This document shows, in pieces, positions 9,551 through 18,942 of a DNA stretch of 21,827 bases. This DNA comes from Rhizophagus sp. LPA8_4_AMF (lineage: Eukaryota > Glomeromycota > Glomeromycetes > Glomerales > Glomeraceae). The stretch's first letter is position 1. Each line of letters opens with the position of its first letter. The DNA is taken from the NCBI GenBank assembly GCA_021464525.1, contig JADRCO010001168.1, forward strand, positions 1 through 21,827, given 5' to 3'. The position numbers were made by a program, and so were the translations under genes. Under the pieces are notes generated by a model. That model saw nothing but the letters and a program-made list of their open reading frames with translations, did not search any database and was not told where the DNA came from.

Positions 9551-9601
9551 ATTGTACAAAGAAACATATTTGTCATTCATTGTACAAAGATTGTACAAAG
9601 A
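9551..9601. repeat. Three direct copies of ATTGTACAAAGA
   Basis: The 12-mer occurs exactly at 9551-9562, 9579-9590 and 9590-9601, spaced 28 and 11 bases. Each contains the palindrome TTGTACAA. It lies 200-250 bp upstream of the kinase start codon, so it may be a regulatory cluster of that gene; this is inference only. Confidence 0.7.
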
Positions 9602-9688
9602 AGCAATGATTATTGAAATAAGACCCTGAGAAATACATAAAAAACTAAAAAAGGTAATAATACAAAGTTCGCGTAGAATGAACCAAAC

Positions 9689-9743
9689 AATGACCCTTTT
9701 TTGATAATGCCAGGCGGCATTACGTAATTCTAGCCCTGAAAAG
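9689..9743. repeat. Dispersed-repeat segment with hairpin and CCCTGAAAAG motif
   Basis: A GC-richer island contains the perfect hairpin TAATGCC-aggc-GGCATTA (9705-9722), followed by AATTCTAGCCCTGAAAAG (9726-9743). The second motif recurs at 13473-13490 with 16 of 18 identical bases, and both copies are preceded by a T-run and a TGCC/CCTGGC word. This suggests two diverged copies of one short dispersed element. Its full borders are not visible at this copy. Confidence 0.55.
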
Positions 9744-10119
9744 TTGGTAGAGCTAAAAAGTTAAATGGAGTGCCGATCTCTTTGTTACCTATTTATATTT
9801 ACTGATATACTGTATATATCAGAATATATAGATATATTATTTTTTAGTCGGTTCCCGACTTCCCGTGCTTATAAGATCCCCGTTTCAGAATTTTCAGAAT
9901 TTTCATATTTATTTAACGCGTCAATAAACAGTTTAATACCAGATAGAATATCAAATCACGTGATCAACTTCGCGAAGATATAAAAAAAATTTATCCTGAA
10001 CCGTTCTTACCCTAAACGATAAAAAAAAAAGTAATTAATAAAAATAAAAATGTTGCTATAAATGCCAATATAACTTTACACCTGGCTAAATGGTACTTAT
10101 ACAGGGCGTCCTTAACGTA
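9744..10119. other. Non-coding stretch with promoter-like words
   Basis: No convincing gene; the open frame from 9765 reads as composition noise. It contains TATA-like runs (9800-9840), a repeated TTTCAGAAT..TTTCAGAAT block (about 9884-9906) and the palindrome ATCACGTGAT (about 9953-9962). An ATCACGTGAT also occurs inside the 256-bp insertion at 11954-12209. Confidence 0.4.
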
Positions 10120-10251
10120 CAGTGGGAGTGTACAATATTAACGTACAAACTGGCCCGAGTTTAGGAGTTATGCACTTGCACGTGACTGATAGCGTTAACG
10201 CGAACTCCGGCCAGTTCGTACGTTAATATCGTACACCCGTACACCCCACTG
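10120..10251. mobile_element. 132-bp palindromic MITE-like element
   Basis: Long inverted arms at 10120-10161 and 10203-10251 share a 34-bp core, with 31 identical positions in the block GTGTACaATATTAACGTAC..AACTGGCC, and both ends begin CAGTGGG. The loop is 41 bp and includes GCACGTGAC. TA precedes the left end and AA follows the right end, so a decayed TA duplication (Tc1-mariner type) is possible but not proven. Much more GC-rich than its surroundings. Confidence 0.75.
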
Positions 10252-11117
10252 AATCCCATATTGTTAATCCCAGTTTACGGGTCATACATACTATTTAATG
10301 TTTTAGGACTACTATGATATATTTCTATTTCATGTAAAATATCAAGGCTTGGAACCTTTCACATTTTATTGAATGTCACAATTTGTAATGATATTTTTAA
10401 TTAACCTTAATTTATTCTTCTAAAAAATAACATTCTGTAAAAGTTGTGATACAAAATATGATATAATAAAAGTATTTTTAAAATTTGAAATGTGAATGTA
10501 AATGTAATAAATAAACAACCCAATGAATTATTGGTGATTTGTTAATCTGGCAGAAATTCAATTTCTAAAACCTGTGTTATGCTCCAGGTATTTAATTGTC
10601 AACGTATGTAAGAGAAAGTAAATTTTGTATTTCTATTAAAAAATGCGAGTTTCTATTGGGCTTGCATTCGAAGAAGGGTGTGAAATATTATAATTTTCAT
10701 GTACTCTTTTTCGTATTCAAAAGTAATTAATCAAAGCACCATTTCGTCGATGGATGCGAAATAATTACGTGCAATACTCGTTCAATAACACTACGATTTA
10801 TTACTGAAAATTTTTAGTATGAAATAAAAAAGTCTATATTTATTTATTTGGACAATTTTTTGGGTGTTGTATTATAAGTTGAATGAATTATGCATGACTA
10901 ATCATTTTTATAACTGGCTGGTCTTATAAAGTATTTGATGAATAAGAAGTCAATAATTTCTCATAATTCATTTTCAATACTTTTGTTAGATTATCATCAT
11001 ACTAAAGATACTAATAAGCAATTATAGTATATTTGTACAATTACTTACCATTACCAATTAAAGATCACTGACAGAATGATTCATTTTTTCCTCATATCAA
11101 ATTACTACTTTTTTTTT
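10252..11117. other. Non-coding AT-rich stretch
   Basis: No open frame of interest, no terminal repeats, no RNA gene recognised. Its 3' end is the 5' flank of the F-box pseudogene. Confidence 0.45.
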
Positions 11118-12776
11118 ATTCTTATCTTAAATGAATTAAAGAGAATTATGAAACTTTATATTCTTGTCTTTTAGTTAATAGAGAGTGGTGTTGTTTAGTA
11201 ATTCCTATCTTATGAGAAATATATTTGTAATAGGATATCAATAGAAAAATATTATAATATAGTTCTTTCTTATCTGTCATCCTCTTCAATCAGCTTTTAT
11301 TTGATAATAACATTGAGTTACCCATAACAATTCTTACAAAACCATAACATTTAATTATGTTAGCTTTTGTAAATTTCTAAGTTCTAAAGTTATAGATTAA
11401 ATCATATATGAGGTATATATTAATAATAATTTTTATTATTGTTCAGAAGATCTTTTAGAACAAGAAATTTACAAGTTATTTATTGGCTAATGCAAAAATA
11501 TTAAAAAATTGGTGTGGAATACTTCTCAACCTTTACCATCATTTCCAGGTGCTCTAACATACTTCTCTCATCTTTATAGTCTAAATATTGATATGGATTC
11601 TGCAAATTCCAATGATCGTTACGAAATGGCACGAATTTGCAGAAATTTGAATGAATCAATTGTTGATAATTGTTCTCAAGATATTCCTGGATTAATTTAT
11701 TTAATCGACGCACAAAAAAATTTAAGAAGTGAATTTTTTAGTTTCACTAGTACTGAAGATAAGAAAATAACTTGTGAAGAATTGAGCAAACCATTAGCAA
11801 GAAGGGTTGTACGATAAATAATCTCTTTGTATGTGACGCAGTTTGTATTATTCCACATTCATTTTTAACGTCACTTACCAATATAAAAGATTTACAAATT
11901 GATCATGAGAGTGATTGTGATAGTTTAATATGATGAAGATATGAAATTTCATCGACAATTAGGAAACATGTCATGTACGCTGACCCTTGTGTGTAGTGTA
12001 TGGTGAAATAAATAATATATATTACATCAAAACATACGTACGTATGAAAGAAATACAAATGATAAGGCGCAGCCGCAGTAACTATACTACACTTCGTAAC
12101 TAAGATTTTCACTGCGTACCCATCAAAAGATGTCCCGAAAAATCACGTGATGTTTTTTATCACCGGCATCACGCCCTCCACTTTTCGGTTTTCACTATTC
12201 TATATAATCAATTTCATCAATATTTAACAATTTCAGAATTTCCAGATCTTCGGTCCCTTAGTTTTGACAATTACTATGTTCAAAATTTAAATATCTTGTG
12301 ATGTTAATTGAGAAAACCAAAGGAAATATCTTGAGTATATCTGTTAAAATATTAAATAAATCTGCCGAGAATTCTGGAATGTTGATTAAAGCAATTGCCG
12401 ATAATTATCCAAAGATTGAGAGTTTATTTACATATTTTGTATCTAAAGATTTGATTTATGCAAAATCATTATTATTATTGAATTGTAGTAATTTAACATA
12501 CTTAAATCTCATAAGTTTGAATGAGAATAATAATAATAATACAGGAAATGAATTGTTAGATATTTTAACTAAATTTTCACCAAAATCTTTAACTAACATA
12601 AACCTTACTGTGAATCGGAATTATTCAATTGATGTTCTTGAAAGATTTCTTGAAAGTTATAGAGGACAAAAACTACTTAATTTTAATATTTATTATAAAA
12701 GAAATACTATAAAATATGTAGTAAATACATTGCCGAAGGAATAGTTGAATATTCAAATTTATCTAAATATTATTAA
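11118..12776 (+). pseudogene. F-box/LRR-like protein pseudogene
   Basis: Shifting frames give a continuous match to the large divergent F-box protein family of mycorrhizal fungi, as I remember it. An F-box-like start reads ILNELKR..TLYSCLLVNREWC (about 11124-11190), then VIPIL (11198-11212), FNYVSFCKFLSSKVID, CSEDLLEQEIYKLFI, CKNIKKLVWNTSQPLPSFPG and ALTYFSHLYSLNIDMD (to about 11600). After the insertion come SEFPDLRSLSFDNYY, the block from 12301 with MLIEKTKGNILSIS and LLDILTKFSPKSLTNI, and a C-terminus YIAEGIVEYSNLSKYY ending at TAA 12774-12776. F-box proteins bind Skp1 and present targets for ubiquitination; this copy cannot. Stops: TGA 11213-11215 (where tryptophan is expected), TAA 11398-11400, TAA 11488-11490, with more in other frames. 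Frameshifts lie near 11140, 11800, 11930, 12297 and 12725. A 256-bp insertion occupies 11954-12209. Confidence 0.8.
11954..12209. mobile_element. 256-bp insertion in the F-box pseudogene, 9-bp direct repeats
   Basis: AATTTCATC is present at 11945-11953 and again at 12210-12218. Reading across the first repeat directly into sequence after the second gives an uninterrupted family-like stretch (DEDMKFH to QYLTISEFPDL), so the 256 bp between them is an insertion. It has no clear terminal inverted repeats, starts GACAATTAGG and ends CTATATAATC. It holds GC-richer sequence including ATCACGTGAT and GCGCAGCCGCAG. A 9-bp duplication would fit a Mutator-like or retroposed element; the class is unresolved. 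Confidence 0.75.
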
Positions 12777-13008
12777 AGAATTTGTTATTATTATTAAAAA
12801 AAAAGATCCTAGAATATTCGCTCTTTATTCTTATTGATCATATAATATACTTTTTATATGTCAAAATTTTCTTTTTTCATTCTCTTAATTTACATACATA
12901 TTTGTTAAATAGCTTAAACTTGCAAACTTACTTTATTTGACTTATTGATTATACAAAGACATTTAACAATTTAATATCCATACATAATTAAAGTTCTCTT
13001 TTTTATAG
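12777..13008. other. Spacer between F-box pseudogene and zinc-protein copy A
   Basis: AT-rich, no gene. It ends in TTTTTTATAG, the acceptor position shared with copies B and C. An exon 1 for copy A is not visible here. Confidence 0.45.
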
Positions 13009-13610
13009 ATTATCGAGATCATCTAGACAAATATAGGTTCAATAATTGGAGAGAAAATACATATGTACGTCAAATTGTGACTTCAAATATTTTCATTTTC
13101 GAATTATAAAAAATATTCTACTAAAGTTAAGAAGAAGCGATAATTCTAGAGTATTCGACAATTGGAGATGCTCAAAATTGCCAAAAAAAGATGGAGAAGC
13201 GCTTATACTTTGATATCGCTTCAATAATTAATAAAGAAAACATCAAGAAAGCATTTAGGCATTTGAAAGGCGATAATATGATGCAGAAATGGGAACAGTA
13301 ACGCGGTAACGATGACATTATCTTAAATTACAGAACTATAGTTTGACACAAAATATAACATAAGAAGGTCACGTACAACTAACCAAAAAAAAATATCATG
13401 AAAATCTTTCCTTTTTATATAATTCCTGGCAGAAAGCTATTTCCTTTTTTGGGTACTGACCGAAACTATCATAATTCCGGCCCTGAAAAGATGCGTACAA
13501 CTAACCTCTGATCTTATTATATATATATATCGGGTCCTTCTCCAGAAAAATCAGAAGATGGTATAAATACATAAGTCATTTATGTGCAAATATACAAAGT
13601 GTCTGGATAA
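13009..13610 (+). pseudogene. Copy A: dead 3CxxC zinc-binding gene relic
   Basis: It begins IIEII directly after a TATAG acceptor, exactly where exon 2 of copies B and C begins, but then hits TAG and is missing most of domain 1. The segment 13060-13130 matches the exon 2 end and second intron of copy B (ACGTCAAATTGTGAC against GGTCAAATTGTGAC). Domain 2 is recognisable: RVFDNWRCSKLP, WRSAYTLISLQ, GDNMMQKWEQ and GNDDIIL, then, beyond a small insertion, a degraded LCxKC-like end near 13580-13605. The first CxxC has lost its second cysteine, the middle pair is gone, and at least two frameshifts and several stops are present. 5' truncated; no exon 1 found. Confidence 0.8.
13385..13493. mobile_element. 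Small (109-bp) insertion in copy A with 13-bp direct repeats
   Basis: CGTACAACTAACC occurs at 13372-13384 and 13494-13506. The 109 bp between separate domain 2 of copy A from its C-terminal motif and contain AATTCCGGCCCTGAAAAG (13473-13490), nearly the same as 9726-9743. On the plus strand the insert starts with a run of nine A. A retroposed short element is one reading; 13-bp duplications are common for such elements. Confidence 0.55.
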
Positions 13611-14910
13611 TAAAGATTAATTGTAAATAGTTGCTAGTTTGTCAAGGTACATTTTTATATCATATTTTTTTTTTTCTGGTTAAATTATAATCTTTATTTT
13701 TAAATGTACTAATATTATTTCACTCATATTATTTATTATTCTTTTAAAATAAAACACCCGCACCATTCTCTTTGATTAAGGAATACTTTAATCCTCATTT
13801 ATTTCATTTCAAATGTATAATAATATCTAACAACGTTGCAAGAATGGATTGAAAAAAAAATTCATTTATGATTACTTTATATGTGATAAAGAATAAAATT
13901 TTATCAGCGTTTTATTTTTCATTTTTGTAAAATTTTTGATTGATCAATGTTTATTACTATTTTCCGTTTATATATAGCTAGGAATACGGAAACGTCGCTA
14001 ACACAAAAAAATTATGTAAAAATGATGTAAAGTTGGAGAATATAGCCAAAAATTCTTGTTTTGTTTTCTTTTTAGAAAAATATCTTATACAAAGAATTTT
14101 ATAAATCCCGGCGTTTATCAAAGGTAGGATCATCTATTTCTACGTCTAGCGGGAGAACATTACCTAAATTAAAAAGAAAAGTGCAGGGCGGAAGAAAGAA
14201 AATTAAGATAACAAATTCGTATCCTACGCTTCTCTCCGGACAATTATTATTTATTTTCAGTATTATTAAACATTTAAGCTTCAAAATATTTTCTTTTGTA
14301 TTAAATCCATTGTCTTTGCTTTCAAGCCACAAGGTAATTATCTTTCACTTTCATGGACGCTATCATTTTGAAGAAAATCTAAATATATATACACAGTATA
14401 ACGATTAATATATTACGTATTATGCTAAATAAATCCAAAATACATCATATTTCCAAATTCAGAAGTCATCCCATATAATGAAGATAAATTATTTATATAA
14501 TGAAGTGCTAAATAATAATAAATTATTTATTATAATGTCTTATTTAAACTTATTCAAGAAAAAAGAAAATGAAGAAATGATAAGCAAAAAAGAATATTGT
14601 AATACTAGCAAGTCGTTTAGAATGAAAAATAGAAATGTAATGACTTTTTTTTTATCTAAAAAATCTATTTAATGATCTAATTCCATGTTTTTTTTCATAA
14701 ATGTAGCATATAAGAAATTACAGTTACAAAAAATTTTAAAAAAAACTCGGATTGGGTCGTTATGTAAAAATATCCTCGATTGTCATTTTTTCATAATAAT
14801 TACTGTATTGGTTAAATATAGCTAGATATATTTATTTATATATTATAGACAACAAACACTTAAGTGGTTACGAGCTAAAATAAGATGAAATAAAATTCTT
14901 TTTAATTGTC
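13611..14910. other. Gene-poor stretch with uncertain exon-like pieces
   Basis: No gene that I can support. The plus frame 14079-14408 is open for 110 codons after a CTTTTTAG, with a basic middle (LPKLKRKVQGGRKKIKI). The minus strand at 14159-14100 looks like a terminal exon (LPLDVEIDDPTFDKRRDL, then stop) preceded by TTTAATTTAG and, 70 bp upstream, a GTAGGA donor. The two readings exclude each other and neither is recognised. The open frame 14478-14672 is lysine/asparagine-rich and probably noise. Confidence 0.3.
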
Positions 14911-15092
14911 CTAATCAAAGCGTTGAAGTATCCTACTTTTAAGAGCCTGAGTTAAAAAAATTATTGCTCCGTGTTCCACTGCTGCAGCAAATTTGACGCT
15001 AGTATTCCGTAAGATAGTTGCCCTTAGCATAAAAAAAGTCTGACAATCAGCGTCATAGCACCATGGTGCCAATTTACAAAACTCTTCTTTAA
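14911..15092 (-). CDS. Candidate orphan exon, unknown protein
   Basis: On the minus strand, after a CTGTTTATAG acceptor (15095-15093), sixty codons stay open to TAG 14913-14911. They read with normal protein composition: KEEFCKLAPWCYDADCQTFF, then MLRATILRNTSVKFAAAV, EHGAIIFLTQALKSR and ILQRFD. Base content is clearly higher in G+C than the flanks. A GTAGGA donor inside the ALKSR codons could instead splice 66 bp downstream to TTTTAG at 14877-14879 and end after a few more codons. No upstream exon is evident up to 15720. It may be the remnant of a lost gene or the 3' end of one with unrecognised 5' exons. I do not recognise the family. Confidence 0.4.
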
Positions 15093-15095
15093 CTA

Positions 15096-15721
15096 TAAAC
15101 AGTAAATAAAAAGAATAACGTGAAAAAATACATTAAAATTAAGCCTTTACGGTTTTTCGTATTTATAAATTTGATCGAGCAATATTAAAATGATAATGTA
15201 AGAGATAGATTTCAAATTAATTGACAATTACGTTTTATTAACCACTTTTAAAGATTTTCTGAAAATAAGTAGATTATGTCGATAAATAAATTTAATAATT
15301 TAATATACCATGCTACAGAAACCAAAGATTGATCATCAATAATAATCATAATTTCACGAATAATTACTATTTTAGCTAATAATAATGTTAAACAAATTAA
15401 ATTACTGTATACAGTACAACGTATATTTCATAATTAAAATTATTTTATGTTTTCTTTCATTATTTTACAAAATACGATTATGGAAACTGATATATTTTAC
15501 CAAAAAATTTAAAAAATCTGTAAATTTTTGTTTTTGTTTTATTTTTGTTTTATTTTGTACTACCCTGTAATATAACTTTTATGTCCGGTCCTTTATTTAA
15601 CCGAAACAACCGAAACGTTATTCACATGACAATAACTATTTATATTTGTTTAGACTCATATTTACGGGATTCTCATGATCGTTCATTTCTTCCAAATTAA
15701 ATTTATTATTAATCGAGACAA
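15096..15721. other. Non-coding 5' flank of copy B
   Basis: AT-rich; the open frame 15385-15570 is hydrophobic AT-composition noise. Nearer the gene, a repeated AACCGAAAC AACCGAAACG block (about 15599-15618) stands out as a possible promoter element of copy B. Confidence 0.4.
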
Positions 15722-17137
15722 ATGTCGGAAAAAGAAAATAGTCAAGATATCACAGAATGTGATAAAAGTAATACCATAGTTAATGAATGTGATAGTAATA
15801 CTATAATATCCAACTTGGAGGAAAACATTGCTCTAGTCACAATAAGTAGCCCAGTGAGTAGTTTGGAAGAATCATTCACATTAGGTGGATGGAATTTCCC
15901 AGTTAGTAATTTAGAAGAAAGCGATACTCCAGTTACAATAGGTGGTTGGGATTTTCCAATGAAATATCTGGAAGAAAGTAATTGGGACACTCCAGTTAAT
16001 TGGGAAGAATGTTATGCCTCACTATTGAATGAAACCGAAAGATACGGATTTAAAATCGAGGAATTCGAAAAAAAATACGAACTAGAAAAAGAACAGGCTA
16101 AAAGTACATACGAACTAGAAAAATTGCAGGTTGATAGAAAATACGAACTGATTGAAAAAAGATACGACAGATTAAAAATCGAAAGAATGTACGAACTAGA
16201 AAAAGAACAGGTAGTTAATTTGTGCAAATATATATAAATATATATATATATAGTGAATTTCATTTCAGAGAATTTTCTTATATTCTGTTGATATTTATCT
16301 CATAGATTATCGAAATTGTCCGTAAGTTAGTCCATAATAAGAGTTATATAATTTATGGTTATTGGTTTTGCCATCAATGGAAATGCGAACACAAAAAGCC
16401 GCTGCAATGTATATCAAGAGAAAAATGCGAATACAGAGATAAGTTGAATAATTTGCAATTATTATATAGTGGTAAATGCAAGCACAAATCACATTGCCAA
16501 AGTGTGATGGAGTGTCGAAATAAATTTAAAAAGAAATGGCAAACTGAAAACAATTGCAAACTCGAATGGCGAAAACGGTATGATCAAGAATTACTTAAAA
16601 AGAGTCTAGAAGTAATTTCAGAAAGGCGGATAGGATGGTTAGAATTTTTTCAGACTTGCGAAAATAATCATGAAAACCTGATTTCGAGTTTCTTATTGTA
16701 CACGTCAGAAAATTCAAATGTAGGTCAAATTGTGACTACAAATATTTTTGTTTTTGAAATACAAAAAAATTCTACTAAAATTTGTCACTCGATAGAAGCC
16801 CGATATAGAGATAATCCGCCACCTAGTATGGAATCGCTATTACAGAGTATTTGGCAATTGGAAGTGTTCGCGTTGTCAAAAGAAATGGAGAAGCGCTTAT
16901 ACTTGGATATCGCTTCAAAAGTTTATAAAGAAAGCTCCAGGAAAACAATATTTAAAGGGTGATTATGTTATGCAAAAGTGCAAGGAACGAATGTGCGGTA
17001 ACGATGGCATTATCACGAGCTACGAACCCTTAGTACGATCGGAGAGTGGAGAGCACAAAAGGCATTTATGTGAAAAATGTAAGCGTGGCTATAAGTGTTT
17101 TGAAAGCGGCACCTACTTTGGATATCAGTACATATGA
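15722..17137 (+). CDS. Copy B: two-domain 3CxxC zinc-binding protein, three exons, 414 aa
   Basis: Exons 15722-16210, 16306-16719 and 16796-17137; introns of 95 and 76 bp (GTAGTT..CATAG, GTAGGT..GATAG), both phase 0. Exon 1 (residues 1-163): acidic start, then LEE/GGW repeats (residues 48-90: SLEESFTLGGWNFP, NLEESDTPVTIGGWDFP), then a charged coiled coil (100-163) built on YELEK units, mostly 11 residues apart. Exon 2 (164-301): IIEIVRKLVHN..YGYWFC opens a diverged domain 1, extended by cysteine/histidine-rich units (C185, C190, C198, C204, C221, C227, C233, C247). Exon 3 (302-414): IEIIRHL..YYRVFGNWKCSRC, WRSAYTWISLQKF and two more cysteine sets (C363/C368, C393/C396, plus C402), the layout of 3CxxC-type zinc fingers (RTP-like zf-3CxxC). 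The middle pair is CxxxxC, not CxxC. Zinc binding is inferred from the family; cellular role unknown. Copies A and C flank it in the same orientation. Confidence 0.85.
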
Positions 17138-18942
17138 TGCCAAATTATGGTAATAATACAAGTCAGGAAAGAATTTATGATTTTTTCATCAAATACTTTT
17201 TACTCATTGTATTTTTGGCAAAATTAGCAAGGTTGTTTTTATTTATTTTTCTTTCTTCATTTACTAATATTATATATAACTTATAACACTATCATTGTTC
17301 AATTGGCTTGAGTCCATACTCGGCTGACGAAGATCTGTTGCTGTGTCTGTTAATGGAATATTTTTTTCAATTATTATTCTTTTAAATAAAATCTTCGCAT
17401 TTTTGTCATTTTATTTATTCTATATATAATACGTGAGCAAAAAAAAAGTAAATTTAAAAACTTACAATGATTTCTTTGTATTATAAAAAGTCGTTTTAGT
17501 CATCACTACGATATGAATGTGCGCTCACTTCATCAAGATTCAATACCAAATAAATTGTTTAAACAAAATTTCTCAAAATTCATCATTTAAACAAGACGAA
17601 CTTTCATTTAATATATTCAGACTATTTAGACTAGTATTTTCGAAACCGCTTTCTGTAAAATTTATTTCTATGATTGATATCATTATCGTTAAAGCTCATA
17701 TCACATAAGAAATGGATTATGATAATATTTAAAACCATAACCTACATTGTTTATCGAGATCCTTATTCCATTCATCAAAAAGTCTTGAAATTATTCAAAA
17801 AACTGGCACTGTACATAATCGTACATTATCATGAAATGGAATATCATAATGGAATATTCGGATCCAAATTCAATTTTTATTTTCAAAAATCATTTCTCAT
17901 TTTATGTTGACTTTTGGGTATATTTATAATTAAATATTACGTTCTCTTTATAAGAAGCAATAAATAAATAAATAAATATATTAAATATACCACTTGACTT
18001 TTTTGTTAATTTTTTTAATTTCTAATTAGTTAGATTTCCAAGTAATATAAAATTCTTTTTGTTTCTAGCTGGGACCATCTCTAATTATAAGATTTATTAA
18101 CAACACCGAACTAAATAGCTTCAACTAACGATTGATTATTAATAATAAATTGAACTGGTTCGTTCTTCGTTGATGGTTGATCTTCCAGTTCATGGGAACA
18201 TATACAGTATATATCAATGTATGTAATTGTAACTTGCTCTAGTATTATAAATTATTAGTAAATTAGGGTCAATTCATCTCAAGGTTTACGAAGATAGGCT
18301 TCAAAAATAACCACGAACAATAAACTTTCTCTTTGCACATTGAAAAGTTGGTATTTGATTGATTTTAAGACGGGAAAAGGATAATAAACGTCGAGAAATT
18401 ACGAAAATTATGGGTCATAGTGTGAATAAAAGCTTAAATTCTTTTTCGTTGCTATATATTTTTTGCTAACAGCACAAGAAGACTACCGTTTATTTTTATT
18501 TTATGCAAAAGTTACACAAATTGATTGATTTTAAGTTTTAACACTAAATCAAAATACGGTATTGTATTTTATCCGCTTATACTTATTTTTGTGGTTATAA
18601 CGCTTTAAAATGTTTACTGAAAATTGTGGCGTACATGTAAGTTATAAAGATTTAATATTTTATCTCAAAAAGGTCTTTGACTGAGCGATACGTCATTTTT
18701 CCTTAATTGATTATATTTACGTTTAAAATATTGTTGAGCAATTTAAAAAAGTTTAAATCCGTAAAAAAAAACGTAATTCACGTGACTAATCAATCAAATT
18801 AACTAAATTGGGAATAAATTAATATTTAATGTTATTTCACTATTTTAGTCGCTTTCCCACCAAGGCACCAACTTGATTTATTTTTTTTTTTTGAAAAAAA
18901 AAAAAACATTCGTATTTAGTAATTGCAGAAATATGTTAAATC
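17138..18942. other. Non-coding stretch between copies B and C
   Basis: No supported gene. Open frames at 17517-17910 are isoleucine/lysine-rich noise. A (TAAA)n run lies near 17960-17978. TTGATTGATTTTAAG occurs at about 18356 and again near 18520. Just upstream of copy C there are long T and A homopolymers (18876-18905). Confidence 0.45.

Noticed and set aside
9415-9609. 64-codon plus-strand open frame upstream of the kinase
   Set aside because: Hydrophobic/lysine-rich AT-composition frame overlapping the ATTGTACAAAGA repeats (which encode its CTKK repeats), antisense to the kinase promoter region; no family features.
14478-14672. 64-codon lysine/asparagine-rich frame
   Set aside because: Contains an internal AT-rich repeated word (AATTATTTAT) and no recognisable domain; nothing supports translation.
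15385-15570. 61-codon hydrophobic plus-strand frame
   Set aside because: Phenylalanine/isoleucine/lysine-only composition typical of AT-rich noise, no splice or family support.
15742-16263. Minus-strand open frames across copy B exon 1
   Set aside because: Shadows of the plus-strand coding sequence; low-complexity serine and tyrosine-isoleucine runs are the antisense of coiled-coil codons and TA repeats.
17573-17683. Minus-strand 37-codon frame with protein-like sequence (ESGFENTSLNSLNILNESSS)
   Set aside because: Too short, asparagine/serine-rich, no clear partner exons or homology; could be an exon tail but cannot be supported.
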